Shown here piece by piece: positions 22,264-34,714 of a stretch of DNA of 64,000 nt (positions within the stretch are counted from its first letter, which is position 1; each line of letters begins with the position of its first letter). This DNA is from Artemia franciscana (taxonomy: Eukaryota; Arthropoda; Branchiopoda; Anostraca; Artemiidae): NCBI RefSeq assembly GCF_032884065.1, contig NC_088880.1, positions 23,289,696 to 23,353,695 of the forward strand, read 5' to 3'. The translations under genes were made by a program, and so were the position numbers. The notes beneath the pieces are model-generated. The model was given only the letters and a program-made list of their open reading frames with translations, ran no database searches and was not told the origin of the DNA.

Positions 22264-24835
22264 TATCAGAAAATTCATTTTTCCACCAATACCCTGGTAG
22301 TATATGCCCCTGTAGAACCGAGTTACGAAGATACTAGTGACTCTGATGAATTTTACTTACAGTCACAGGAGCAAATAGACAGGGTTCCAGGTAGAAGTAT
22401 GATGTTTTTACTAGGATATTTTAACGCCCAGGTCGGTAGAAATAGGGATAGATGGTATCCTAGCCTAAGTAAATTTGCTATAGGAAAAGAAAACAGTAAT
22501 GGCTACAGACTTTTGCAATTGTGTAGGTATAACAATCTAGTTATAACCAATACGGTGTTTGGTCATAAAATGTCCCATAAGTTAACATGGTATTCGTGTG
22601 ATGGCACAGCCTAGATACCAATATATTGGTATACATAATATATTGGTGTATATTGGTATCTAAGCTGTGGTGTGATGGTAAGACAGCAAACCTTATTGAT
22701 TATGTTAAAGTAAACCGTAGACTGGCAGCATTAATACAAAATATTAGGGTATAAAAGAGTGCTGTTATTGATGTTAAAAGTAAAGGTCACAATCTAGCAG
22801 TGTCTAGGGTTAATTTGAAGCTGAAATTTCGGAAGGGTAACTACCTCCCAGGAAGTTAGGATATTGGTAGACTCCAGGATTAGAGTTTGAGAGATACTTT
22901 CCAGGAACGGTTACATGCTAAACTTGGGAGTTTAAAATTTGACAATGTGGAAGATGGTTGGAATAGTTTTCGAAAAACAATTTGTTAAGTAGTTGATGCT
23001 GTCTTATGGAAGAAAATTAGGAACGCAGCTAGGAATATAAGTAACAAAAGGCTTTATGTTTAATCGAGAAGAGAAGGGGTCTGCACAAGAATTATCTGAG
23101 TGATAGATTATGTGAAAACAAAAGGAATGTAAACAAAAAGGAGAAAGCATTAAAATCATGAACTAAGGATGTTTAAAGTGGAGGTCACGCATAAAATTGT
23201 CGAGGATCCAGCTAGACGGCATAATAGCAAACTATTGTAATGGCATGTTAATAAATTGAGAGGGAGCAGTCAATCGGGACTTGCCCCAGTTAAAGACAGG
23301 AACAGGACCACAATTAGTCATAAGGAAAGAGTTAAAGAAAGACGGGCAGAACATTTTGAGAATGTGCTAAACCCAGATAGAGTTGCAGGAAAAGATATAG
23401 AGGAAAATGAAAAAGTTTGTGATACCTTGGATGTAAAGGAAGATTCGTTTTACGAGAAAGAATTAGTGACAGTACTAAAAGAAGTAAAAAATAATGAAGG
23501 TGCAAGTGCCGATAGTGTGATAAATGAGTTTCTTAAATATTGTGGCTCTGAGGTTAGAAATAAGTTACTGAAGCTTATGAATATGATTTTTGAAAATGGG
23601 GAAGTACTCAAAGATTTTAGGAAAAACCAACAGTGCGGCTTTAGAAAAGGTAGAAGATGTGTCGACCAAGTGTTCACTCTTAGGTTAATAATTGAGAAGT
23701 GCCTGAGTTGCCAAACAACGTGTGGTCCTCAGTTTTACAGATTAGGAGCAAGCGTTCGATTCTTATGATAGAAGAGCTTTAGCAAAGGTCTTATACTTGT
23801 GTGGTATACCAGACAAATACATTAAAGTGATTAGAGCTATGTATGAGAAAAGACTGCTGCGGTTAAGGTATGAAGCGAGGTTAGCAATTGGTTTTAAGTA
23901 AACCAGAAGTTAAGCATGGTTGTGTTCTATCCCCCTTTAAATGGATCATGCGGATGGACTTTGTCTTAAGGAGCACAGGAAAGGCAATGGGAGACCACAG
24001 AATCAAATGAAGAGGAAAAACTCTCCTGGACTTAGATTATGCTGATGATTTAGTATCCTAGATGAAAGTGTGAGCAAAATGAACGAACTTTTAGAGGTTT
24101 GCGATTTAAGGGTGCTAGAACAGGTTTAAAGATTAATGTTGAGAAGACTAAGTCACTAAGGCTAGGAATGAGTGAAGATGAAAAGGTGACATTGGGTAAC
24201 GAAAAGATTGATCAGGTGGGCAGCTTCACTTACTATTAGTGGGAACAGTGAAGATATTAAAAGTAAAATAGCGAAGGCCCAGGGTGTTTTTTCACAGTTA
24301 AAAAAATTTCGGAAAAATAGGAAGATAAGTCTGCAAACCAAGATTAGAATATTAGAAGCTATAGTGATGGCAGTTGTCAAATATGGCTCTGAAGCGTAAG
24401 TGCTTCGAAAAGCGGATGAATATTTGCTGGATGTTTTCCAGAGAAATTGCCCACAGATTGTTCTGGGTACCCGGCTGACTGACCGTATTTCTAACAGTAG
24501 GCTGTACGAAAAATTTGGCTCAATCGCGCTTTCTAGGACCATAATGAAAGAAAGGTTGAGATGGCTTGGACACGTTGTGCGGGTAAAGGATGACAGATTA
24601 CCGAAAATTGTCCTTTTTGGCCAACCGCCTAGAGCAAAACAAAAAGCAGGTCATCCTCGTCTGGGTTGGGAAGACATCAGAAAGAGGGACTTAAAGGAAA
24701 AGTGAACTACCTGGGAGGGTTTAAAAAAGGATGCTTTGAATAGATTGGGATGGAGGAGGAGCGTGCGTAGCTGTGTTGGCCTTAGGCGGCTTGGTGTCAC
24801 GGTGAGTTGTTAGTAGTAGTAGTAGTAATAGTAGT
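22264..24835 (+). mobile_element. Decayed RTE-like LINE (endonuclease plus reverse transcriptase)
   Basis: It starts in an APE-type endonuclease (VVYAPVEPSYEDTSDSDEFY, then GYFNAQVG, NLVITNTVFGHK, LTWYSCDG). The usual catalytic Asp of the GDFNA motif is Tyr here (codon 22417-22419). After a small insertion the frame resumes as KTANLIDYVKVNRRLAAL. A linker with the 170-codon frame at 23256-23768 leads into reverse transcriptase, with an internal deletion before QCGFRKGR and the LDYADDL block at about 24030-24056. YGSEA, NCPQIVLGTRLTDRIS and HPRLGWEDIRKRDLKE follow. It ends with a TAGTAG tail (about 24810-24835). Stops and frameshifts are numerous, so it is inactive. It is the same family as the copies inside the large inverted repeat. 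Confidence 0.88.
22605..22669. mobile_element. 65-bp palindromic MITE-like insertion in LINE endonuclease
   Basis: Terminal inverted repeats of 21 bp with one mismatch (CACAGCCTAGATACCAATA... against ...TATTGGTATCTAAGCTGTG) surround an A+T-rich middle. The element is flanked by a perfect 9-bp direct repeat GTGTGATGG at 22596-22604 and 22670-22678. Removing the element and one repeat restores the endonuclease frame from WYSCDG into KTANLIDYV. A 9-bp duplication is the size made by Mutator-like transposases, and hAT elements make 8 bp. Confidence 0.85.
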
Positions 24836-24839
24836 TAAA

Positions 24840-24995
24840 AGTTTGGTGGATTCTAGAAAAGGAATAAATTAGAAAGGGCGCAGCTAGCGGCGTCAATCGG
24901 GAGTGTGGTATGAGGGGCCTGTAGCCCCCCTATATTTTTTGAGAGGGGGGGAGTTATGTTCATTGAGAAAACCCTTTTTTGGTCTTTCATTCGTC
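24840..24995 (+). repeat. ~160-bp direct repeat after the LINE
   Basis: Counterpart of 22080-22245, with 'ctagaaaagg', 'gcgcagctagcggcgtcaat' and 'tagcccccctatattttttg'. It starts within a few bases of the LINE tail. Confidence 0.6.
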
Positions 24996-27486
24996 TGTCG
25001 CTATATTTATGCGAACCTGTGCAGCAAAGAAAGGCTCTATGGCCTGGCCTTTGTGGGATGAGTGCATTTTATTTGCTTGATTTTTTCTTGTCGAAAATAT
25101 GCCTTATCTTATCTTAAAAGTATAAAGATGTGTTAAAATCATAACAAAACAAATTTGCACAAATCTGTAAATTTGAAGTAGCAAATCTCTAAATCTTAAT
25201 TCTAACAAATTGTAGTTAAAAAACCGGTTTGCCAGTAAAAAAACAAACTTGTACACATTTCAGGCACCCTATTTTCTTGCATATCGTTTTCACCTCAAAT
25301 CTATTCCATATCAGTGAGACGGTCATCCGCATAAAAAGCGATGAACTGATAAGTTTCAAATTTGATTATTCTATCGTTATTCCTGGGAAAAGATTGAGTA
25401 TTGCCCGGAGACAAACTGGCTTTTTTCTCCTTTCGTTCACAGTACATACGATTCACTGGTGATCGGATGGAAAACTTATGCAAAATTTTTGAAAAATCGC
25501 CCGCTTTCTAAAGTTAGAAAGCGTAAAAAGGGGAGCTTTTTCAAACTGTTTATGACAAATAATTAAATTACAAATTCCCAATATTTGAGCAAGATAATCA
25601 GTCTTCCTTTAAGGGGGTTGAGGGACTACTTGGATAGTCAGCAGATATGATCGTGAAACTCTTGGGAAAAAAGCCGTAAAGAAACAACAAAAACTAAAGC
25701 AACAACAGTAAATAAACAAAAAGCAGCAATTTTACCAAATCTATTACTAGATTAAATAGATGATATAATAACAAGTACGAAAAAAGGCTGCAAAACCAGA
25801 AAGGAAAAAATGTTGATTATTGATGAATAGCCGTTTATGCTTCGTAAAATTTTATTCATACAGATGAAGCAAGGATCAAATCTAATATCCCTCTCCTGAA
25901 ATTTCCCTGGAACACTATTCATGGACAGTTTGAAAATCCGGGCCTAACAAAGTACTTTTGAGACCTTATGTGCCCCCTTCCCCGGCCAATAATAATTTCA
26001 CTCTTTTTTTCTTATAAGAAAAATGCTTTTTAAGAACCAGCTTTAAACTAATTCTGCTCGCTTTTTAAATGATACAGTAGCCCACAAGGTCACCTTTTCT
26101 GCTAAAATGTAACCGTGTGAAATGCGCAAAGGGCATAATTTGAGGACCTTAACATTGACTGTGTTTGGGCCATATCCACCCCTCCCCTCCCAGAAAAAGA
26201 TGTTCCGGGAACACTTGATCTTTTTGAATGAATGGCTCGCTGAAGATTTTGATAATGTACCATGGGGACTGAGATGCTACCCATTGGCAATAAAGAGCAA
26301 ATTAAAGGGGTTGGTTGCGCTCCAATTACTTTCACTCCTTAAAGATGGCATTATGAAATTGTGGGGGGGAAACAAAATCAAAAGTAGATAGTGCATGGTA
26401 GACACGTTGGTTTTTTACGTAGGTGACGCTATTGTGCTGACTGTTGATGTTCAAACCAGATCGGAAGTGACAACAGTATTGATTCAAAGAAATATTTTCG
26501 TTTCTTTCCTGTAAACCTGGCTAGTATTCTGATTTTCTAAATTTTTTTAATATTATGAAAAGTAATTTTATACTATTTCAACAAATAACAAACAAGCTTC
26601 TAGTTAGAATTTTTTAGGGGGTTACGACCCCACTCTTATTTGTGCTAATTTCTGTCTGTTTTAAGTTTAGCTTGATGATAAAGTTAATTTTAGTTTTTCT
26701 GGGTTTCCTTTACTCATCATAATTTTTTTCGTTTTAAGCTTGAATTTGTATAAGATCTTAATTCCGCTCGCTTTTAGTTTCAATATTGCTCTTTGCATTT
26801 ATTTGAGTTTCTTTTAATCAACTACTTAAAAATATGCAATTGTGCAAATGTTTTGTATTTTTAGACCCTTTTTGTAATCACCGAGTTTTCATAAGCAGGA
26901 GGAAAAAACAAACTAAATTAAACGAAATTCCCTCCCCCTTCCATATTAAAATTTCCAAGTTCAGCCGCCAAGACTGAATTATTGGGTATAATCCTATTTA
27001 GAACCATAGAATAACAGTCCCCAATTTTAACCCAAAAAGGTAAATGGCAGCTCCTGGTCAATACTGACTTATAAAGTTCAATTGCTTGCTTACAAGGTGT
27101 GTTCATATCTTATGCTTTCATAAGCGATAACTTATCTGCACTACGTTGTCATAAATATTAGTGCAGACTTACAACTAAGTGCCGAGGGAGGCGGTGAAAA
27201 GTGTCAGACGGAAGATGAAATGAGGAAAGGAAAGTATCGATTCATTTGTCGAAGAAGTAGAAAGAATATGACAGTTGTTTGTTTTATGCTTTTGTTCAGT
27301 GCCAACATTGAATCTGTCTAATCCATTTAGATACGCATGGGAATTGGTAATAAGGAAATTGCCAAATCGGTCACTTAGTTGACCGATGATGACGCCTTGG
27401 TTTCAATGATATGCATACAGTTGACATGAATCGAAAAGGGCGGCTTGGAGATGTCGGTGGTTGAAATCAAAACGAATTTTGTGCAC
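24996..27486. other. A+T-rich DNA, nothing recognised
   Basis: Short open frames (for example 77 codons at 25229 and 89 codons at 26122) have no familiar motif, signal peptide or conserved context. Around 26310-26345 'ttggttgcgctccaattact' resembles a phrase in the 43-46-kb array, so part of this may be decayed repeat. Confidence 0.5.
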
Positions 27487-27835
27487 TTTTTACTGCTTTG
27501 AATCATATACAGCCACGCAAAAAAAGAGAAGCCTCTTGGTCTGTTCTCCAAAAATAAAATTATTTTATTGATCACCTTCATAATTTATGATATTTGTGAG
27601 CGTTTTACTGCTTTGAATCATATACAGCCACGCAAAAAAGGGAAGCCTCTTGGTCTGTTCTCCAAAACTGAAATTATTTTATTGATGACCTTCATAATTT
27701 ATAATATTTGTGAGCGTTTTACTGCTTTGAATCATATACAGGCATGCAAAAAAGGGAGGCCTCATGGCCTGTTCTCCAAAAATAAAAATATTTCATTGAT
27801 CTTCTTCACTATTTATAATATTTCCTGTATGATTC
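27487..27835. repeat. Three ~115-bp tandem units
   Basis: 'ttttactgctttgaatcata' starts at 27487, 27603 and 27717 (periods 116 and 114), each followed by 'gcctcttggtctgttctcca' or a variant and 'atttatgatatttgtgagcg' or a variant. Units are about 90% alike. The 164-codon frame at 27568-28062 overlaps the array and is taken as incidental. Confidence 0.85.
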
Positions 27836-30579
27836 ATCTGTTTTATCTGTCCCCCCTCAATTACACTGCTCCGTTGGTATTTATAAAGATGCAAAACAAA
27901 TGGCTATTGGATATAGGCCCGTCAATCCTTGGGATTTCACTTTTGAGGCTGGGATTTTTGGGAAGTGTAGCTATTAAAATTTACATTCAAAAGTGTATTA
28001 CTTATCTATATCGCAGCTACTTAATATCTTGGCATTCATTTTCAGACCTTGAGGCGTTATAGAAACGGATCTTGGGATATTGTTAGATTTTCAGCTATAA
28101 TTCTTATAAGATTTACTATATTGACTGCTAATTCTTGAGGAATTGTTTGCATCTCAAAATATTATACAAACGTAGATAAAGCTTGGTCTCGGCAGGATAA
28201 AATTTCGGTTGGGCGGTAGGATTTCTTTTTAGAGCTTATTATTTGATATAAGGTCAGTCAAAAAGTATTTAAAACTATCCTCAGACAGTTACTCTGGAAA
28301 ATATTTGGCATATCTTCCTCATTAGGCCAAGAGACCTGTAGTGACGCCTCACTGGTTTCCATAAGGCCCATAGTCAGTACTCCTTTCTTCCTTTAAAGAC
28401 GAAAGAGGCTCAACGGCTATTCCCTCAGCGCAAGTTCGGGGGCATATTACGTCACAGGGAATGTTTTCTAAGAGATGCAGGTGCATGCTGTGTAATAGTA
28501 AGTGCCTTTCTATGGTTGTTATACTTTAAAAACCTAAGGGTCTGGGGGAAACCTTCGGCGGCTTCTCTACTTCAGGATTTATAAGATTGTCACGTAATAG
28601 AGAATTTTTTAAAAACATCTAGGTGCTTCTTTACCCTAGGATTTCTTTGAATTTTCATTTAAAAACCTACGAGAACTACGCCAAATCATGATTTCCCTTT
28701 TAAAAACCTTCATGGGGTCCCTCTTATGTAAGAACATAGTCAATACATCATCCCACTATATGCATGCTTATCCGTCATTTTGTGCTAGCAAATTTACAGC
28801 CATTTTCTATACGGAGAAGTGTTATAAAGATTATTAATTTTATGGAACAAAGGATTCCCGTTATTTTCCGAAAAACAGAAACGTCATCCACTGCTGTTCT
28901 AACGGGAAGCCGAGTAATTCCATTTTCCTTGGGGGTGGGGGTATAAAACGACTGTTAGAAGAAAAATTTTATGAGGCTTACATTAGATCTTGGGTGTGTC
29001 ACATTATTCTAAAATGGATTCTCATAGAAATTAAAAAAGGATTGGAAATCTGCTTATATGCTGGTGAATCTAAATTTCTATTGCTTCCCCATACCAAATT
29101 GGCGCAACTAAACTCACTATTTTAGATAAACAGCTAAAGCTGACCCCCCCCCCCCACTATAAACAGTTTTATCACTGATAGAATAGCCTTGTTTTCTCGC
29201 TAAATTCATTAAAAGCGCTATCAAGCAAGTTGGTAAAAAAAACATAAGCTGGGTTAGATCCCAATGATGTAAAAGGCTTATTTTCTACCGAAACAGCTGC
29301 CATTATTTTGAAGGAGACACCCCGTTGTCTGCTAAATTAATGCATTCATACACTTGACAAATAGTAAACTAAGGACACATACAATACATACCATTAAATA
29401 ACTACTGAAAAAAGAGTCGCTTATATACCTGCTCCTCTCGTCTGGAAAATTTCACCCTAAAAAAAATTTAAGTCTTCATTATACTAGAAAAATAGCAAAC
29501 AATAATGAGGCCCCTCCTCCTCTAGTTGCATTCCTGAAGTTTACTGATTCTGCAGCTTTTTTCTCTAGCACATTTCTCATAGAATTGTATTTTAGCTACT
29601 TTTGATGACTTGGAAAGTGGTTAGGAAAATGAAGAGGTATTTTCAGGCACGTACCAGGCTTACTGTAAATCAACGTATTTTCAATTTGGGCCTGAATTCT
29701 AAATTCTTGGTGTGGAATTGAAAACTCTAAAATTCTCAAAAGGGCGAATAATGGCATATTTTTAAAGGTTTTCTGTTATTCTTGTGAAAACTACTTGCAT
29801 GGCAATTGAAATTGGAGAGGGAGGGTTTCTGAAAATGATGAAGAAGAGGGGAGCGTTTAAATGTTATCTTTAAACTCCTTTCTATAGAATATTTATAGCT
29901 CAATGTTTTTCTTTACAATGCTACACTAAAACCCAAAGAATTAATTCACACAGTGTGATATTCGCCAGTTCAATTTTTTCTATTATATCCCCTATTTTGG
30001 CTTAACTCCCTTAGCAAGGGGCTTAGTAATAAGGTTAACCACATATGTCCTTTTCTATAAAAACTAATTCCATCAGAAGTATTTTCTCACTACATGAAAA
30101 ACCAATATTTTACTTCTTAAAAATTCTGAACTCCCCCTCCCCAAAAAAAGATGGAGAGGATTAAGCAAAGTGGGGAGAATTCTGCGTCCTCAAAAACTTC
30201 AGTAGTCATATATGCTGGTCCACGAGTCCAACGGCACCATACAAGGCGATGATGCACAAATTACGGCGCACAGCCCCATGCCAGTGAAGCTGCCAATACT
30301 TCTATGCCCCCTACCTCACAGTGAAGATATTGAGTCTTCTAGTCAAAATATGCAAGGCCATGATGTGCCCCCTTCGGCCCCCAAGCTTATAAAAACATAT
30401 AAAACAATAAACCATATAAAAAATTCCCTATTATGTAGCATGCACCTAAATCTCTTAGAATAGGGAATCGCCGTTAAACCTTCTTCGTCAATAAAGGAGG
30501 AAAGGGGTAGTGAGTATAGGCCTTGTGGAAAACAGTGAGGCGTCACCACTGACGCCTAAATTCAGGTTGAAACTAGACT
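27836..30579. other. A+T-rich DNA, nothing recognised
   Basis: No coding frame of note. A C-run lies near 29145-29155. The segment near 28255-28320 ('aaaactatcctcagacagtt', 'ctctggaaaatatttggc') resembles the tandem unit at 30580-30895 and may be a stray copy. Confidence 0.45.
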
Positions 30580-30895
30580 TGCACTTAAGACTTAAGTACT
30601 TAAGACTTAGCTTAAATACATAAGACTGTACTTGGAAAGTTCCTCTGGAAAATTTTTGTAGATTTTTTCTCAGCTTATGTACTTAAGGCTTAAGTACTAA
30701 AGAATGAGCTTAAGAACTTAAAGACTATCCTTAGAGAGTTAATTTCGAAAGCATCTAGCAGATTTCCTCATCTTATGTAATTAAAACTTAAGATTTTCTT
30801 CAGCTTGTGTACTTAAGTACTTAAGACTTAGCTTGAGCACTTAAGACTACCCTTAGATAGTTTCTCTGGAAAACATGTAGCAGATGTTCCTCAGC
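30580..30895. repeat. ~115-bp tandem units rich in CTTAAG palindromes
   Basis: About three diverged units carry 'acttaagtacttaagactta', 'actacccttagatagtttct', 'ctggaaaac' and 'cagattttcctcagcttatg' or variants. The palindromic ACTTAAGT words repeat inside each unit. Confidence 0.75.
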
Positions 30896-31185
30896 TTCCA
30901 ATCGCTTATGTTTCAGAACCATACTTAATCACGGTCTGTATCATGGGTTCTAATATTATAATCTTAGTTCACAGACTTATCTTCCAATCCTTCCAAAGTC
31001 TTTCAACTGTGAAAAAACACTCTGTACCTGGGCTATTCTACATCTTTCTTGGCATGTACTATTCTACATCTTGGCTATTTTACATCTTTACTGCATCCAC
31101 AATATTTACTAATATAAGCAACTTATTATTTCTTGCAATAGTTTTCAAACCTATTCTTGCACCCAGAAAAAATAACTTCTTAAAA
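30896..31185 (-). mobile_element. LINE reverse transcriptase scrap
   Basis: On the minus strand the conceptual peptide contains ARIGLK, then IAQVQSVFSQLKDF and a YGSEA-like region. These match the order of the 22-24-kb LINE (ARTGLKIN..., IAKAQGVFSQLKKF, VKYGSEA). It has stops and gaps and is an old fragment. Confidence 0.7.
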
Positions 31186-33608
31186 TCAATATTTCTTTTT
31201 TGGTATACATTTTGAAAAATTGGAATCACTGCCACAGGCAAAAATTATGCAACTAAGGTCACGAACATTTGACTCACGGGACCTACTCCCTCTCTACATC
31301 TTTTGCGTTCTTCCAGCGGCAGTTCACGAAACAGTAGTTATCAAATTCCCTATGTAAATTCTCTGGATCCCCAAAAGACATTAAAATGCAGAGTGTCAGA
31401 TTCATTTCAGGAAAATAATGTGTTATAGTTGAAACAGAAAACGGAGATATTAGAAAATTATGTAAATTATATGAAATGCTTCAAGCATTTTCCAGAAGTT
31501 AGCACAGAAGTTGCTTCCAGATGCAAATCTAGATGTCACTCTGTTAAACGTAAATTTTGACACAAAATTTATGTTAAAAGTTTGTAAAGAAAATGTCTTG
31601 CCAAAATACATTTTCAGCTTTTATATGCAGTTGTTTTATTGCAGTGAATGAGAAAAAGAAATATTTTTTGGTTCATAAAGTAAACTCAAGTACAAGATTT
31701 TTACAAACGTAAATCAGTGGTGTTACCCAAATATGTCCGAGCCCCATTAAGAGAAAAAATAAATAATTAAAACATTCATGTATCGTATTGATAGGAACAA
31801 TTGATATATCCAGATTCCCTATAAGTAAAAATGTGGCTGCATTTCAATCTTTAAACTTCAATCAGAAGATTATAGAAGTCCCTAAAAAAAAAATCACGAA
31901 AATTAAATTCAAAATTTGAAACTTATTTTCCAAAAAAAAAATTGAAACATATTGTCATCACAGATTGTTTTTAAAATTCTCTGCTCAGGATTATAATTAT
32001 CAGTTATTTACTGACGGAAAAATTGATCCATTTTCAATTTCTTAGAAAATTGCTTAATGCTACAGGTATATAAGTAAAAACTTGCAATATAGCCAAAAAG
32101 AGCGAGTGACATAATTGCAAGCTAAAAAAAACGCAAAAGAACTGTAAGATGTAAGTAAAAGTTCTTGGTATGTTCCAGAAAGTGGAAGCAACGAGCCATA
32201 TAGCCTATTAGTTTAGCATCGGCAAAAGATTATCCTTCTCGATAGCATCATTTCCTCATTATCATCACTCGGGTCATAAGTTTTAATAAAAAGTTATACA
32301 GCCAAGCACAAGTTTTGAAATAGACACTTAAGACTACCTTTAATGAAAGTTAGTTTTTGGCATCTCCTATAGGTGATAAAAGTGGCTGTACAAAATTTTG
32401 AAGCTGCTGATGACAGTTACGATGATAGATATGAATGGCTACTTGTAAGAGTGTCGTTAAAATACATACCGTCATTCACAAAAGTCCTCCCGTTAACTTT
32501 CATCAAAGTACTCTGTGGCGCTTAAATTCAAGTAGATTGAAGAATATGACAAGAGAACTGAGGCGTAGTTTTCAAACGGAAGAGACGTGACGTCCTAATA
32601 CTAAATAATTTCTTTTTTTGCCGAATGAACATAATTATATAATAAATTATCCTCTTTAATTATTTGAACTGCTTATATCAGAAATACAAATTTTTTAGTA
32701 AAAGAGCCTTCTGTAGTCAATAAGTCAAATTTCTCGTCTAATAGGTCACAAGCCTTGTGTGATATACTTTATCACAAAATCATATTCAAAATCATATTAG
32801 CTTTATGAACGACATTTGATTGGCTATTGTGGACATTAATCTATGCCTATGCATCGAGCCAACTTTTTTGATTGAACAAAAGCTGGTCGACTGGCAACTC
32901 TGATGCAATTTAGTCAACCAGGATTGACCAGACCGCACGCAAGTTGTGCAAGATTACAAGCAAATATTTCATAGTATGGCCTAGTGCCATTCTATAACAT
33001 GTAAAATAAGTTGTCAAATGTTGTAACCGCTCAATTTGTGCTAACATTGCATTACCTTCAGTAACGCAAGTTAGACATAAAAATCATCAAAGAAAACGAT
33101 GCTTTGTTTGGTTTTCACCAAATCAGATGAAAATTTCTTTGCAAATTTTGTGAAAATTTGAATTAGAATTATTAGTTTCAGTGCGGCATGCTGCCTCAAA
33201 AAAAATTTAAAAACATGCGAATTCTACATTTCTAATGATAACTGCGGTGAAAGCTAAAAAAAAAAAAAATCAAATCTGTTCATTCACGAGAAGACACAAA
33301 ACTTCGTATGAATGCTGGCAAGTACGGAGCTCAATTCGGTAATCGATCTACAATATCTTGCTACTTCTGAAAAATAAACCGGTATCTTGTCTCATAATTA
33401 ACGGGTGTGATCTAATGGCTGAGTTTCGACTGACTGCCAATAAGCTTGAGTCTCAAAAATAAGGCAACGAGTGGCCTTCGAAATACACCCTGTCCCAATG
33501 ACATGCACAAATAAAATGTAAATTGAAGCAAGTATCAAGAGGATTGTCAAATCTACTAAAAAGAACTATCCGAACCAGTTTGCCGGCGCATACATCTGCA
33601 TACCAGGA
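31186..33608. other. A+T-rich DNA, nothing recognised
   Basis: No reading frame above 60 codons, RNA gene or repeat seen, apart from simple A-runs (about 33258-33270). Confidence 0.45.
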
Positions 33609-33766
33609 CTGCCACCCCTAATGACTTATAGCAATTTGTAGATTTTATATTGCTTGAACAAAGAAATCACTAAATTTGTACAAAAATCACTAGACTATTA
33701 ACAGAAATCACTAAATGAACCAAAAAATCTCTCAAATCTAGTGATTTTTTGTCAACGGGTGGCATC
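33609..33766. mobile_element. Small dispersed element, copy 1 (MITE-like)
   Basis: It begins CTGCCACCCCTA and ends CAACGGGTGGCA, short imperfect inverted ends. The body repeats 'aaaatcactagact' and 'aatctagtgattttttgtca'. A second copy lies at 34148-34316. No target-site duplication is clear. Confidence 0.55.
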
Positions 33767-34147
33767 CCCGCTCCAGACCCAAGTATACATATTTATATCA
33801 GTAATGGAAGTGAGAAAGAGTCAGACTTAGATCCAGTATAATGCAAACTTATATTTGATTGTATGACCCCCAAGTGACAAACTTCATCGCCTCTATGGAA
33901 AAAAGGTTAAAAATGAAGAGACATTATTAATCTCCTCATAAAGTCCTCCCCATCAACTTCCAGGTTCAGACCATTTATATCTACTATTTACCATTTATGA
34001 TGCAAATTTGTCTATACCGTCAGAGTCAGAGCCAGCCTATTAGGTAGTCTTGGGAAAGTATGCCCCTCCTGGATGTAATACTTCACACCCATATATAAGA
34101 AGAGTTTGCTGAGATGTATCATTCATTACCAGGAGACATAAGCCGGT

Positions 34148-34316
34148 GTTGCCACTCCTAGTGATTTATTACTACTTTTAGCGATTTTTAATATTTCCTA
34201 AACAAGAAAAAAATCACTAAGCTTGCAAATAAATCCCTAGACTACTGAAGAAAATCTCTAAATCAACCAGACAATCATGGAAATCTAGTGTTTTTTTTGT
34301 CACCAGGTGGTAACCC
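34148..34316. mobile_element. Small dispersed element, copy 2 (MITE-like)
   Basis: It starts GTTGCCACTCCTAGTGATTT and ends CACCAGGTGGTAACCC. It is colinear with 33609-33766, including 'aaaaaatcactaa' and 'aaatctagtgttttttttgt'. No coding capacity. Confidence 0.55.
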
Positions 34317-34582
34317 TGAAATCAGCAACCCTAACATATCAAAACCTTTTGCACCAAACCTCTTACTTAAGAAAAGTAGACTAAAAGAAGATCCAGCCTC
34401 TTGCAGGGCTATCGTGATTTCTCCGGCCCTTGTCTAGGTAAGGAGAAGAGCCTACTCCTACCTTGATAAGATGCAAACTATAAACTACTCTTCTGGTGTA
34501 ACGTAACAGAAATCTGATTACCTAAATTCAAACTGGCCTTCAACTTCGATACCCCTCAAGTGATACATTTGTCCGCTTAGGC

Positions 34583-34660
34583 AACTACTACCACCACTAA
34601 CAACTCACTGCAGCACCAAGCTGCCAAAGGCCAGCACAGGAGCACGCTCCCTCAAGGTAA
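34583..34660 (-). mobile_element. 3' tail of an RTE-like LINE
   Basis: The minus strand reads 'gagggagcgtgctcctgtgc' and then 'ggcctttggcagcttggtgc'. This matches the last coding bases of the 22-24-kb LINE, including the GLRRLG-like segment, followed by a GTGGTAGTAG-type tail. It is a heavily 5'-truncated insertion. Confidence 0.65.
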
Positions 34661-34714
34661 TATCCTCAACTTGTGTTATGTTTGTCACTTTCATCTTATT
34701 CCAGATCAAAAACT

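Noticed and set aside
27568-28062. 164-codon frame
   Set aside because: The first half is made of 115-bp tandem units and the second half has no recognisable motif or splice context.
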